Of a DNA stretch of 64,000 nt, positions 11,269 to 21,435 are shown piece after piece. Both the position numbers and the translations under genes were made by a program. Below the pieces are notes generated by a model that worked only from the letters and a program-made list of their open reading frames with translations, did no database searches and had not been told where the DNA came from. How positions within the stretch are numbered: position 1 is the first letter of the stretch; every line of letters starts with the position of its first letter. The DNA is from Cephalotus follicularis. Its lineage: Eukaryota > Streptophyta > Magnoliopsida > Oxalidales > Cephalotaceae. The stretch covers positions 124,001-188,000 of the forward strand of contig BDDD01002363.1 of the NCBI GenBank assembly GCA_001972305.1, in the 5' to 3' direction.

Positions 11269-12680
11269 TAACGTAGGATGGAACTAACCTTTGCAATTCG
11301 TTGCAGGGACTAAGAAAAGTTAGAAAGCTTGGAGCTGGAGACTTGGACTTACGACTTGGGGATGGATCTAGGATCATTGCTCAAGTTGTTGGTGTTTATG
11401 ATATTAGTTTGTGTAATAATTTTGTTTTGACATTGGATCCTTGTTATTATGTTATGAATATTGTTCGGAACATTGTAAGTGTTTCGCACTTATGTAGTAT
11501 GGGCTTGGAGCTTAAGTTCCAAGACATTGGATGTCTTATATATTCAAACAATGTTTATGTTGGTAATGGTATTATCGACAATGGATTAATGTCTTAAATA
11601 CTTCACAAACAAATATCTTGTCCATTCAGCAAAGTAATAACAAGAAAAGACAAAGAGAAACTGAGTTAAATAAAACCTACACCTGCCATTGTAGACTTGG
11701 TCATCTTAGTGATGCTAGACTATCACAGTTGGTTAAGGATGATCTCCTTGATATCCAGGACTTAGAGTCCTATCCAACTTGTGAATCCTGTTTATTGGGA
11801 AAGATGACCAAATCACCCTTCTCTGGTCAAGGAGAAAGGGCTATGGACTTACCAGGTTTAGTCCATACTGACGTATGTGGACCTATGTCAGTCAGTGCGC
11901 GAGGTGGTTATGTCTACTTCATAACCTTTACCGACGATTTATCTAGGTATGGTTATGTATATCTAATGAAACACAAGTCAGAATCCTTTGAGAAATTTAA
12001 GGAGTTTAGACTTGAAGTAGAAAAAAAAACAGGTAAATCCATTAAAATACTTTGATCGGATCGAGGTGGAGAATACCTGTCGGCTGAATTCCTAGGTTAT
12101 CTTAGAGATAACAGAATTCTATCTCCGTGGACTCCTCCTGGAACACCATAGCATAATGGTGTGTCCGAAAGGAGGAATCGGACTTTGTTAGACATGGTTC
12201 GATCGATGATGTCTTTTGCTGACCTTCCTACCTATCTCTGGGGTTATGCCCTAGACACAACTGCTTATATCTTGAATCAGATTCCTTCAAAATATGTGCC
12301 TTCTACTCCATACCAGGTATGGTCAGGGAGGAAACCCAGCCTAAACCATTTGAAGGTTTGAGGCTGTCCTGCTTATGTCAAGAGGCTTGACACAGATAAG
12401 CTGGAAGCGCGGTCGGACCGTTGCAGGTTTGTGGGGTATCCTAAAGAGACAAAAGGATACTACTTCTATCACTCTAGCGAACAAAAGATATTTGTTTCGT
12501 GAAATGCTATGTTTCTAGAGAAGGAATACCTTCTTGAAGGAAACAGTGGGAGTAAGGTGGAACTCAACGAGTTACCACAGGTAGAAACCACACAGGAGAT
12601 GGAGGAGTTAGAGGTAGACCTTCAACAGACATAGCTGAGATTAGATCTCAGGCTGAGAATGGTTCTCAGTTTGGCAAAGC
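11269..12680 (+). pseudogene. pol: Copia B protease C-terminus and integrase (decayed)
   Basis: Reading starts inside the protease (GTNLCNSLQGLRK near 11279); the catalytic Asp-Ser-Gly is lost at the deletion junction. After a frameshift near 11600 comes the pre-integrase zinc finger (CHCRLGH ... CESC, 11680-11795). The integrase core follows: HTDV at about 11868, DRGGEY at about 12058 after a TGA, and GVSERRN at about 12160. The DDE residues are kept. Stops occur at about 12053, 12149, 12359 and 12500, and another frameshift lies near 12615 before the reverse transcriptase frame. Confidence 0.85.
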
Positions 12681-12684
12681 TCCT

Positions 12685-13983
12685 TTGAGGAGATCAGGCA
12701 GAATCCCATTAGCACCTGAGAGGTATGGTTTCCTCATTGATGGTACTGATGAGATAAACGTCATTGAAGATGATAAGCCTGCCAGCTACTTAGAGGCAGT
12801 GCAAGGCACTGAATCCGAAGCATGGCTAGGAGCCATGAAATCCGAAATGGATTCCATGCACTCCAACCAAGTGTGGAATTTGGTTGAAGCACTTGAAGGC
12901 ATAGTGCCTATTGGCTGCAAATGGATCTTCAAGAAGAAGATGAATGCAGATGGAAAGACCGAGACTTATAAAGCTCGATTAGTGGCAAAAGGGTATAGGC
13001 AACGACATGGAGTCGACTATACTAAGACTTTCTCACCTGTCACCATGCTTAAATCCATTAGGATTTTGCTTGCTATTGCCGCTCATTATTATTATGAGAT
13101 ATGGCAAATGGATGTCAAGACGACATTCTTGAATGGGCGTCTTGAAGAGGACATTTATATGTCCCAACCCGAGGGGTTTACATGTTCCGAGCACCCACAC
13201 ATGGTGTGCAAGCTCGAACGGTCCATCTATGGACTAAAGCAAGCGTCTCGTAGCTGGAATCTACGTTTTGATGAAGCAGTCAAAGCTTTTGACTTCGTTA
13301 AAAATGTAGATGAGCCATGTGTTTATCGAAAGCAAGAGGGTCCTAGTATCACTTTCTTAGTGCTATATGTAGATGACATCCTACTCATGGGGAATGATGT
13401 AAGGATGTTGCAGTCTACAAAGATATGGCTAACTAAGAATTTTTCCATGAAAGATTTGGGAGAAGCCAACTATATACTGGGTATTAGGATCTTCAGGGAT
13501 AGATCCAATAGGTTGCTTGGGCTTTCCCAAAGCGAGTACATCAGCAAGGTACTGAAAAGGTTTAGCATGGAGAATTCCAAGAGAGGCCTATTACCAATAG
13601 GCGAAGGAATTTATCTTTCTCGAAAGATGTCTCCTCAGACATCTGAAGAGAGAGCACGTATGAGTCGGATACCTTATGCTTCGGCAGTAGGGTCGATCAT
13701 GCATGCCATGTTGTGTACTAGGCCTGATGTCGCACTTGCTCTGGGGATGGCAAGTCGTTTTCAGTCGGATCCCGGTGAGAAGCACTGGGAAGTGGTCAAG
13801 GGAATCCTGAAGTACCTTAGGAGGACCCAGGATATGTTCTTGATATATGGAAAAGATAGTGAGTTGAAATTGGAGGGCTTTACAGACTCCAGTTTTGACA
13901 GTGATCCGAATGATCACAAATCAGTCTCTGGGTACATGTTTGTACTTAACGGTGGAGCTGTGAGCTGGCGCAGTTCTAAGTAA
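12685..13983 (+). CDS. pol: Copia B reverse transcriptase to RNase H start, open for 432 codons
   Basis: This is the longest undamaged copia reading frame in the window. It starts in the linker before the reverse transcriptase. Motifs in order: GCKWIFKKK (about residue 76), MDVKTTFLNG with the first catalytic Asp (about 147), LKQASRSWN (about 192), YVDDILLMGND with the catalytic Asp pair (about 225), the connection region with DVALALGMASRF, and the first RNase H Asp in FTDSSFDSD (about 405). The frame ends at TAA 13981-13983; RNase H runs on in the same frame behind it. The Met at 12685 is only the first ATG after a frameshift, not a true start. It is part of a polyprotein and unlikely to be made alone. 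Confidence 0.85.
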   Translation: MRRSGRIPLAPERYGFLIDGTDEINVIEDDKPASYLEAVQGTESEAWLGAMKSEMDSMHSNQVWNLVEALEGIVPIGCKWIFKKKMNADGKTETYKARLVAKGYRQRHGVDYTKTFSPVTMLKSIRILLAIAAHYYYEIWQMDVKTTFLNGRLEEDIYMSQPEGFTCSEHPHMVCKLERSIYGLKQASRSWNLRFDEAVKAFDFVKNVDEPCVYRKQEGPSITFLVLYVDDILLMGNDVRMLQSTKIWLTKNFSMKDLGEANYILGIRIFRDRSNRLLGLSQSEYISKVLKRFSMENSKRGLLPIGEGIYLSRKMSPQTSEERARMSRIPYASAVGSIMHAMLCTRPDVALALGMASRFQSDPGEKHWEVVKGILKYLRRTQDMFLIYGKDSELKLEGFTDSSFDSDPNDHKSVSGYMFVLNGGAVSWRSSK

Positions 13984-14376
13984 GGGACTATTGCAGATTC
14001 TACCACAGAAGCCGAGTACATAGCAGCCTCAGATGCCGCCAAGGAGGGTGTTTGGATGCGCAAGTTCATTACTGAACTAGGAGTTGTTCCATCCGTTATC
14101 AGTCCAGTTGTGGTATACAATGATAATAATCGGGCTGTAGCACAAACCAAGGAACAGCAGTCTCACCAGCGATCCAAACACATCGAGTTGCGCTACCATT
14201 TGACCCGAGAGATTATTGGTAGGGGAGATATACAGCTTGAGAGGGTCTCCTCAGAGGAGAACACAGTAGATCCACTAACCAAAGAAATGGGCACCAAGGC
14301 TTTGGAGCATCATCGTGGGACGATGGGTCTAGGTTATAGGAGTTCATGGCTTGAGGGTCAAGTGGGAGATTGTTAG
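13984..14376 (+). pseudogene. pol: Copia B RNase H C-terminal part
   Basis: This continues the frame of 12685-13983 beyond the premature TAA. It shows STTEAEYIAASDAAKE with the catalytic Glu, VVYNDNN with an Asp, and the closing SKHIELRYHLTRE and VDPLTKE segments of copia polyproteins. RNase H removes the RNA strand during reverse transcription. It ends at the TAG that overlaps the first bases of the 3' LTR. Confidence 0.88.
14361..14370 (+). promoter_or_regulatory. Copia B polypurine tract
   Basis: AGTGGGAGAT directly before the 3' LTR TGTTAG; it primes plus-strand synthesis. Confidence 0.9.
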
Positions 14377-15547
14377 ATATAGTGACCCGATAAGCCATTA
14401 GATGGTGGTCGAGGACCATTTAGAATGGCTAAACCGAACCCTAGGGATATTTCGGTAATTTATGAACACCTCTCGTTTTAACCAAGATTTTAAAGGGTCC
14501 CTGCCTTATAATGATTAGATCTTTAATATATTGGACATATTAAGTCTTGGTGTCAAATATCAGTTGTGTGGATTTTGCATTTCGTGGAAACACATATGGT
14601 TGATATTACTTAACCAATATTTGAAAGGTACATGAGATCACTAAAAGAGTTAGACTGTTTATGCTTGACTGGCCAGAAGGTGCTGATGTCTTTTAGAAAG
14701 ACGTCGATGCTTTTCTTTGATAAAGAAGTCGATGTCTTTTAGAAAGCATCGGTGTGCTTTAGTGCCACATTGCATAGGCGTCGACGTCCTTTGGAAGGCG
14801 TCGACGTCTTTGAGCAGAACGTGCAACCTGTGCACGATTTCACTTCGTGGGCACTACTTCTCTCACAACCTTAGCTGGTTTCTCTTGATTTTACACGTTT
14901 TAGAAACGTGGGAATCATGGCTTCGGACTCCCAAGGAGTGAAGGCCATGATCCTAAGTGAATGGGAGATTGGGAGAGAGAAATAGAGGCTAGTATTAAGC
15001 ATTTCTGCAGAAAATGAAAAAGTAAGGTTGAGTCATTTTTGCTGGGCAAGAACTCGTTTTTCTCTGTAGATTGTGTGTTCCTTCATCTGATATACACCAA
15101 GCAAAGGCTTATCTAGGGTGGATTGATTATTGACTTCATTGGTCAAAATCAATACACCTTTTCTAAGCTAAGTGAGAGAAAAAGAGAGTTCAAGCACTTG
15201 AACATTGCTGGTTGGATTGTTTGTTGTTCCTGAGGCTTGGAGAACATCAAAGGGAATCTACTCAAGCTTGTAGCGGCAAAGAAAGAAGGAGCCTTCACCC
15301 ACTGGTATAATCTTTGGTCCCTCTTCTTCTTGCCATGCTTATATGTCACCATTGTTTGCAATGGTGACACCAATTCAATTAAGTAGGTGCTGTGGTGATC
15401 AATGTGATCTGTGGATGAGTCAATATGGACTAGTTTTGTTATATAGGGTGTTATTTCGCTGCCATGATTATATGTTTAAGTTTTATTCTACACCCTTTAC
15501 ACCCTCTGTCCATTTTGGCACCGGACTCGGTATATCCGATTCCATCA
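14371..15547 (+). repeat. Copia B 3' LTR with 986-bp internal deletion
   Basis: Same ends as the 5' LTR. The sequence jumps from the equivalent of 7880 to 8867. The length difference of the LTRs (2163 minus 1177) equals this one deletion. The lost segment includes the conserved hairpin region. The palindrome boxes are kept at 14682, 14703, 14728, 14748, 14780 and 14800. Confidence 0.95.
14680..14806. promoter_or_regulatory. GTCGAC-palindrome array, copia B 3' LTR
   Basis: Six boxes with steps of 21, 25, 20, 32 and 20 bp, the same as the 5' LTR copy. Individual boxes differ between the two LTRs (for example GTCGAT against GCTGAT) while spacing is conserved. Confidence 0.7.
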
Positions 15548-15580
15548 CTTAGGCTATCGGTCGTCGTGGCTATAGGGCCA

Positions 15581-15590
15581 TGTGGGAGAT
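15581..15590 (+). promoter_or_regulatory. Copia A polypurine tract
   Basis: TGTGGGAGAT just before the A 3' LTR. It follows the resumed A tail (GGCTATAGGGCC), which matches copia C at 37888-37900. Confidence 0.85.
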
Positions 15591-16898
15591 TGTTAGGTTA
15601 GGGGTGTCCCTGTTTGCCACGATATGGCTCGTTGTTTGTATATATACAGTCTTGATTTATACGATTCTGATATCCATTCATATTTCATGTGCATATTAAT
15701 TTATTGGCAAGGCTATGTGGCTCATCCCAACAAACCAAAATGAATAAAATAATTATTTGTAATTAACTATATGTCATATAGCGCCCCGTCACACAAAAGG
15801 GTCAGATCTCATGCCAAGGAGGCTAGGAGAATGAGATCCTTACTCCCTGTGACAAATGTTCCAAGTCATAGGTTCACTTTCTTTGGGCCATTGTTGAACC
15901 GTGAAGACTTGTCATGTTAAGCTTGCTCCCGGGTTAGCAGTGGACGATGGTTATCTCATAGCCATTTGGGTTTATCCCTAAAGCTCAATGTGAGGTGTAT
16001 TTTAGAGAGTGTGACATTGAACATACCCACCAATAGGAAACCTATTTGGATAGTCAATACCCAATGTCAATAGGATTCCTATTGTCTCAATGGTGTATAG
16101 TCTATGGTGACTAGTAGGTCTATAGCCTGTGTTGTCTCCTTTTACCTGAGTGGCTGGTATGCATTATGTGGTGACTGCTTGACTTTGATTCCCACCTTTC
16201 CCAGCATAAGCCACATGCTAGAAAAATAGTTGTCGTTGGGTCTTCTGGGAGCTGCATTGAGATGTATGGTCGAGTGCACAATAGGGGATCGTCACACCCG
16301 GGGTGAGGGTGACCAGCTCTATTTATCTATGTACGTTGTAGACTTAGAGTCCTGATCAGGCATAGGTGGACCGGGAACGAAAGGTTCCCGTTGGAGGCAT
16401 GCCGATAGTCTTAGTACGATCATAGATTCATAGTTATCGTAGCATTACTAGGGGTGACAATCATCCAAACCCTAGGCTGTGATTGGAGCCAAGTATGACG
16501 AGGGAAACATGACACATATGTCCATGACTGGATAAAGCGACTGGCTATTCAGACCATGATTGATACACTTGGTAATACAAGGATCTGGGGGATGACTGGG
16601 GCTCACACCGGGGCTATTTTGATAGTTGCTGACTATCAGAATGGTCATACCAAATATCGCGGTGTACTCGGAATTTATCATCGTACCATAGAACGAGAGG
16701 CTTTCGGGTCCTACCTGACTTTGAACAGGTAGATATGTGGTTGGACACATATCATTTAGTTAAAGGACAACATCAGACAAGATATTGCTTTGCTAGTGAG
16801 TATTTCATTTGATGGATTTAGGTCCATGCAATGCCACGATGAAATATTGCGTGCGAATGGTTTTGAAAATAGAAGAGATTGTCTCATCTTTGTCTCAG

Positions 16899-17087
16899 GT
16901 GTCGACGCCATGGAGAGCATGCATCGACGCCATGTCTAGTTGAGTCACTGGGCATTAACGTCATGAAGAGCATGCGTTGACACAGTGCAAACCCGTAGCT
17001 CAAATGTCGACGCCATGAAGAGCATGCGTCGACACCATAACAAGATAGAGTCCCTGGGTGTTAACGCTATGGACAACATGCGTTGAT
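16899..17087. promoter_or_regulatory. Tandem array of paired GTCGAC palindromes, copia A LTR
   Basis: Boxes start at 16901, 16923, 16954, 16976, 17006, 17028, 17060 and 17082. Steps are 22, 31, 22, 30, 22, 32 and 22 bp, that is four units of 52-54 bp with two boxes 22 bp apart. Each unit also shares the text GAAGAGCATGCG or close variants. Further degenerate boxes follow to about 17230. The array lies about 220 bp upstream of a TATA box. Confidence 0.75.
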
Positions 17088-17310
17088 GATTTAAAAACAA
17101 GTGACTTATGCGTTGATGCTATGAGATTTATACGTCAACGCTAAGGCAGGAAGAGACTACACGCCTGTTTCATCTTATCATTGGCATTGACATCAAGATA
17201 GGATGAGACGCATGGCATTGACGCCATGAGGGCTGACACATGACATCTCACCTGACTTGAGAGAAGTTGGTGTGACTTTTTGGGATAAAGTGGAGAGAGA
17301 AGTCAAACAC

Positions 17311-17318
17311 TATAAATA
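17311..17318 (+). promoter_or_regulatory. Probable TATA box of copia A LTR
   Basis: TATAAATA in the context CACTATAAATAAC, followed 35-60 bp later by an uninterrupted CT run (17350-17373), the pyrimidine patch common at plant transcription starts. This places the palindrome array in U3, in enhancer position. Confidence 0.65.
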
Positions 17319-18122
17319 ACTTATGACAAGAGGTCAAAGCTTGTTGAACACACTTATTCATTTTTCTCTCTCTCTCTCTCTCTTCTTCCCTGCCATCCCT
17401 CTTCTTTTTGTTGCTATCATACTAGTCGATGCCATCACCTACGCGTTGACGCCCAAAACTCCTGGTTCGTATTGCAGCCATTTTCAACACAGCTTTCACC
17501 ACTCAAAGTTCATAATAGGTGGAGATAACTTGTACATTGCATCTTATCTTTACCTAGAGTGATTTAGTGTAGGACAAACACTTGGCTTGCGTCCTTGTTC
17601 TTCCTTATTCGTGGTTTGAGGAAGCGCTTGGAGTTCTTGGATCTAAAGGGTAAAGGGAGCTTGACTTGAAGGAAGGAGTCTTCACCTTGGTATGAATCTT
17701 TTCTCTTTTTGTTCTTGTGGTTGTGGCAGTGGATTGTAGCTTGGGTTAGAGAACCCTAGCCGAACCCCTTTGCCCCTTGGTGGTTTGCTTGTCATCCCTT
17801 AGGTTTAGGGATGTTTTGGTTTGGGTTGATTGGACTTTTGGCTAGTGTTTTTGGGTGTTTCCTTGTGAGCCATTTTTGGAGTCCATTTCTAGGGTTTACG
17901 CCAAACCTAACATTTCAACTTGTTTTAGCCTATGCTTGTTTTTGGTCTCTGTTTGATTGGTTTTTCAATTAGGGTTCCTGGACACTCAGTGGGACAATTT
18001 GGATTTAGATTAGGGAATCCCATTGCTTGGGGATTAATCAATTAGATGAAATTTAAAATTAATCAGCCCTAAAGCTTCGAATTGATATCATTTTTCCGCT
18101 GCGCTTGAGCCTTTTCCCAACA

Positions 18123-18791
18123 AGCCCGCGAAAGAATTGGGCAGGGAAGAAATCAAAGTCAGACAGTCTCTATACAATATACAGTAGCCGCTCAGGTCTA
18201 AGGATCAGACAAGTCCACAAAGATCTTGCTAGACTCGTAGAGCCTATACACTACTGTCTCAGATGGGAAACTCTACTGACAGGAGATATTAGACCATCCA
18301 AATAGAATTCCCATGGTGGGTCAAGTTCAGCGTACATGCTCCCAGCACGCACCTCGCATTAGCTTTAGGGTTCAACCAAAGTGGCAATTAGATACTCCAC
18401 CCTCCCATTTCCGAGAGCAAGCATAACACGGCAAGTCTATCTGCTTCATTAATGCCCAAAATAAGTGAACATATGACTTGGAACAGTCTAGTCACAGGGA
18501 ATAAGGAAGTAGCTCTTATTGTCCTTAGCTCGACAACCAAAAGTTTGATGTGACAGGGCACCATATATGTAAGCAGTGACATGTTTCAACTATGTGATAA
18601 AACATATACAGTTAGGCAATTAATAAAATATAAATTGCACAATGTAACATGGATAGAACAAGATTGTATATAAAAAGAGCAGAGTAAAAGTACATGCAGC
18701 CACCTAGTGGCTTGACGGGTCACACTCTCTAAAACAAAGAGGACTACCATCCTTCTATGAACTCTAGGTGTTGTGGGCAGAGGACTCAACA
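18123..18791 (-). repeat. Minus-strand copia LTR fragment (E)
   Basis: Read on the minus strand it matches the LTR architecture of copia A, B and D. The box around GTTCCAAGTCATATGTTCAC (18466-18488) and the GCCGCTCAGGTCTAA segment (18187) are shared. It begins exactly where the A 3' LTR ends, so A most likely inserted into this older LTR. The end at 18791 (CTCAACA) would be the LTR start on the minus strand. The other part lies beyond the window. Confidence 0.65.
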
Positions 18792-18990
18792 AGACAAAGT
18801 GCTCCTCGACCTACTCAGCTCGTGGTAGCAAGGAAGCATAACTTGGCCTCCTCGGCTCGAGGTAGCGTCACCACCGTATATGCATTGATAATGTCGTAGT
18901 GGGTGGAGATGAGATAACGCTGGTCTTATCGTACTGGGAAGACAAGGGTTACACGAAGTCTGCCTGTTTAAGCCTTGTCTAAATGCTAGT
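18792..18990. other. Unassigned spacer
   Basis: No gene seen. Two similar stretches, CAGCTCGTGGTAGC (18818) and CGGCTCGAGGTAGC (18852), form a short direct repeat. It could be the internal start of element E, but no polypurine tract is recognisable. Confidence 0.4.
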
Positions 18991-19128
18991 ATAAGTCCAT
19001 AAGCGGTGGGGCATATGGCTGCCCTGTCATTGTCCTTCCAAAATCATCGTTGAATAGTGTGCATATTTTGGGGATGACACCAGCCAAAGCTGAGGTCCCC
19101 CGTATAACCATTTCTATTCAATTTCAGT
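18991..19128 (+). repeat. Copia leader fragment
   Basis: Homologous to the copia C leader at about 22180-22318 (same AAGTCCATAAGC start and CAATTTCAG end). Copia D has the same segment on the minus strand near 59880. It stops where insert X begins. Confidence 0.75.
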
Positions 19129-19634
19129 ATGAGGAACTATTTAGCATGAAAATGTGTTGTTTTTAATGATTTATTTGTGATATTTTTATGCTTGGAATAG
19201 ACTACTTTGGTTGTTCTTATTTGATTTTCAAGATAAGGAGCAAAAAGATCAAAATGCATAAATTCTGATCCAATTGGCACAAAATTACTCGTATATGGAC
19301 TATTGGCGTCAACGCCAATGATATTGGCGTTCACGTGCTGCGTTTGTGCATGATTTTCATCAACACCATGATCACATGCGTTAATGTTCTGAGTTTTTCA
19401 ATGATTTTCATCAACACCAATACCTTTTGCATCAACATGCTGGAGATTGAATAACAATAACGTCAACGCCATGCTCAACGCGTTAACGCCAAAATTGCAC
19501 AAATCAGACAGTAGCTTAAACGTTAATGTGTAATGAGTAAGATGTCAACACTGTGCGTAAGCGTCGACGCCGTGCTTATAAGCGTCGATGCTTAAGCTCA
19601 AGTTTGCTCAATAACGCGACGATTCAAGTTAACG
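19129..19634 (+). repeat. Fragment of insert X
   Basis: Homologous to about 205-440. Here the stretch around 19417 is not interrupted by the gypsy LTR that ends at 204, so it shows the empty site. It holds several degenerate GTCAAC, GTTAAC and GTCGAC boxes (for example 19564 and 19585). It is cut at 19634 by LTR G. Confidence 0.6.
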
Positions 19635-20025
19635 TGTGAATCGATAAATCAGGGCTAGATTACGGTGTTGGGATGATTGTTAAGGATTGAATCAGACATA
19701 AATAGAAATGTAAGAGAGAATAGAGAGTTTGGGGTTAGATAAAATTTCTCCTCTCCGCAGAATACGAAACCATGAGTTGGGATGTAAGCTTTAAAATGTT
19801 TCTCGATAGATAATCGACCATTGGAGCTACAGCTTCCTCTGGATCGGACATTAAATAGTGGTGGATTGAAACTACAAATTGTTATCAGTCGTTTCTAATG
19901 ATAGGCAAAGGCCACTATGTTGGTGTTTTGCTTACAAGATAATAGTCGACGTCTAAAGCGATTGTCGACTGTACACCTCAAACGTAGAGGTCAGACCTAG
20001 AGCAAAGAAAATAAGGTAGACCTCG

Positions 20026-20200
20026 GCGCTTAACGCCATGTTCTCTTCCAAACACCAAGTTTTCAACCCCAGCTTTTCCTGCAATTTTTATCGACAAGAA
20101 CCTTTAGGGACTAGCGCTTAGCGCCTTGTTCTCTGCCAAACACCAAGTTTTCAACCCCGGCTTTTCCTGCAATCATTATCAGCTAGAACCTTCAGGGATT
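20026..20200. repeat. Two-copy tandem repeat in LTR G (about 88 bp)
   Basis: A segment beginning GCGCTTAACGCC at 20026 is repeated from 20114 (GCGCTTAGCGCC) with the same following text (CAAACACCAAGTTTTC). The repeat start is itself a near-palindrome. Confidence 0.85.
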
Positions 20201-20318
20201 AGTAATCGTATCCTTATTGGCTAGAAACTTCGGGGACTAGTAATCATATCATTATCGGCTAGAACCTTCAGGGACTAGTAATCGTATCGTTATCGGCTAG
20301 AACCTTTAGGGACTAGCA
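20176..20318. repeat. Four-copy tandem repeat in LTR G (about 37 bp)
   Basis: Units of the form TTATCGGCTAGAACCTTC plus GGGACTAGTAATCG follow one another at about 20176, 20213, 20251 and 20289. Differences are mainly transitions. Confidence 0.85.
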
Positions 20319-20328
20319 GTCATCCTAG

Positions 20329-20478
20329 AAGGTAGACCATGTATTGAAGGTAGACCTTGTACAGAAGGCAAACCTCGTACTAGAAGGCAAGACTTCATAT
20401 TGAAGGCATACCTCGTAGTAGAAGGAAAGATCTCGTACTAGAGGCAGACCTCATCCTAGAAGGCAAACCTCAGAGCTT
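20329..20478. repeat. Eight-copy short tandem repeat in LTR G (18-20 bp)
   Basis: Degenerate units around GAAGGCAGACCTCGTACTA are repeated about eight times with a period of 18-20 bp. No coding role is seen. Confidence 0.8.
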
Positions 20479-20759
20479 GAAGCCAGACCTCAGTGGTGGA
20501 GATCAGAGCTCCAACAGCTTGTAGTCAGACATCCATGCTGGGAAGCAGACCTAAGCGGTAGAGGTCTGAGCTCCAAGGCTCTACGTCTGTCGTCAGGACT
20601 TAGGAAAGCCCTAAGGCCATGTAGACTATGTAACCCTTCTAAGAAGCAATTGGTTTACAATACAAGTTCTTCCAAAGTGTTTTTATAGTTAAAGACCTAT
20701 AGCGTCTCTGCCTTGACAGCATTGTTGAGCTTTGACGAGTACTAACAATCTCCACTAAG

Positions 20760-21422
20760 TCATGGAGAGTTAATCAGAATGACCCCGAGGACCCAATACG
20801 CTTATGTCGTAAAGAGTCAACGCCTATCGCCTACACGTCGATGTCTAAATCGTCAGGTTCGATTTTGCAGCCATTTTCAAGTCTCCTTTCACAACTCAAA
20901 GCTCATTATAGGTGGAGATAACTTGCATACTGCATCTTACCTTTACCCTAAGTGATTTAGTGTAGGATAAACACTTGGCTTGCATCATTGGATCCTCCCT
21001 TTCATGTCTTATGGAGGAGCTTGGAGCTTTGGGAAGAAAGAGTAGAGGGAGCTTGTCTTCAAGGAAGGAGTCTTCACCTTTGGTAAGAATATCTTCTTCT
21101 TCTCCCTTGTGGCCGTGGCAGCCGGTTGGAGCTCGGGTTGGAGAACCCTTGCCGAACCCCTTACCCTCTTGGTCGTTTACTTGTCATCCCTTAGGGTTAT
21201 AGATGTTTTGGTTTGGGTTGATTGGACTTTTTGTTAGGTTTTGTGTGTTTTGCTTGTGAGCCAATCTAGGAGTCCATTTCAAGGGTTTACGGCAACGCTA
21301 GCGTATCGACCTGTTTCACCCTATGCTTGGTTTTGGCTTCGGTTTGATTGGTTGTTCAATTAGAGTTCCTTGGCACTCATTGGCACGTTTTCTTCCGCTG
21401 CGTGTTTGAGCCGTTCCCAACA
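20760..21422 (+). repeat. Copia C 5' LTR (truncated, start near 20800)
   Basis: From about 20800 the sequence matches the 3' third of the copia A LTR (17430-18122): the box pair at 20816 and 20837 (21 bp apart), GGTGGAGATAACTTG near 20911, and the end GTTCCCAACA at 21422. The upstream two thirds are missing. About 40 bp at 20760-20800 are unassigned. Confidence 0.8.
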
Positions 21423-21424
21423 AG

Positions 21425-21435
21425 TGGTATCAGAG
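21425..21435 (+). promoter_or_regulatory. Copia C primer-binding site
   Basis: TGGTATCAGAG, two bases after the 5' LTR; complementary to initiator tRNA-Met. Confidence 0.93.

Larger units (their letters stand above)
7846..15547 (+). mobile_element. Copia B: gag-less Ty1/copia element inside copia A
   Basis: This is a complete insertion flanked by the 5-bp target duplication CTTAG (7841-7845 and 15548-15552). Removing it restores the A sequence exactly as seen in copia C (GGGCTTAGGCTATC). LTRs are 7846-10008 (2163 bp) and 14371-15547 (1177 bp), both with TGTTAG...CA ends. The primer-binding site, a leader of about 1.25 kb, a pol region and a polypurine tract are present. Gag, the zinc knuckle and the protease active site are missing, so the element could move only with proteins supplied by a relative. 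Confidence 0.95.
1541..18122 (+). mobile_element. Copia A: Ty1/copia retrotransposon, split by copia B
   Basis: The pieces are leader (about 1541-1983 and 3352-3851), gag-pol (3852-7845), the resumed 3' tail and polypurine tract (15548-15590) and the 3' LTR (15591-18122). The 5' LTR and primer-binding site lie outside the window or were lost. Order is gag, protease, integrase, reverse transcriptase, RNase H, which is diagnostic for copia. Copia C is a close relative and gives the uninterrupted version of the tail. At 18123 A abuts a minus-strand copia LTR (E), which it probably entered. All coding regions carry stops or frameshifts. Confidence 0.85.
15591..18122 (+). repeat. Copia A 3' LTR
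   Basis: 2532 bp, starting TGTTAGGTTAGG and ending TTCCCAACA. The copia C 5' LTR ends the same way before its primer-binding site. It contains, in order: the conserved hairpin GGTTCA/TGAACC near 15871-15900, a second conserved stem near 16287-16312, the palindrome array (16899-17087), a TATA box (17311), a CT-rich patch (17350-17373), a second box pair (17425, 17445) and the U5-like end. Confidence 0.9.
19635..20747 (-). repeat. Minus-strand copia-type LTR (G)
   Basis: On the minus strand it starts TGTTAGTACTCG (at 20747), preceded by a polypurine tract (CTTAGTGGAGAT, 20748-20759), and ends in CA near 19635. About 1.1 kb. No coding internal region remains beyond about 60 bp. It contains three different tandem repeats and one pair of GTCGAC boxes (19945 and 19964, 19 bp apart). 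Its target duplication cannot be checked because the internal side is truncated. Confidence 0.6.

Noticed and set aside
21425..21435. tRNA gene at TGGTATCAGAG
   Set aside because: Only the primer-binding complement of tRNA-Met is present, directly after an LTR; no cloverleaf follows.
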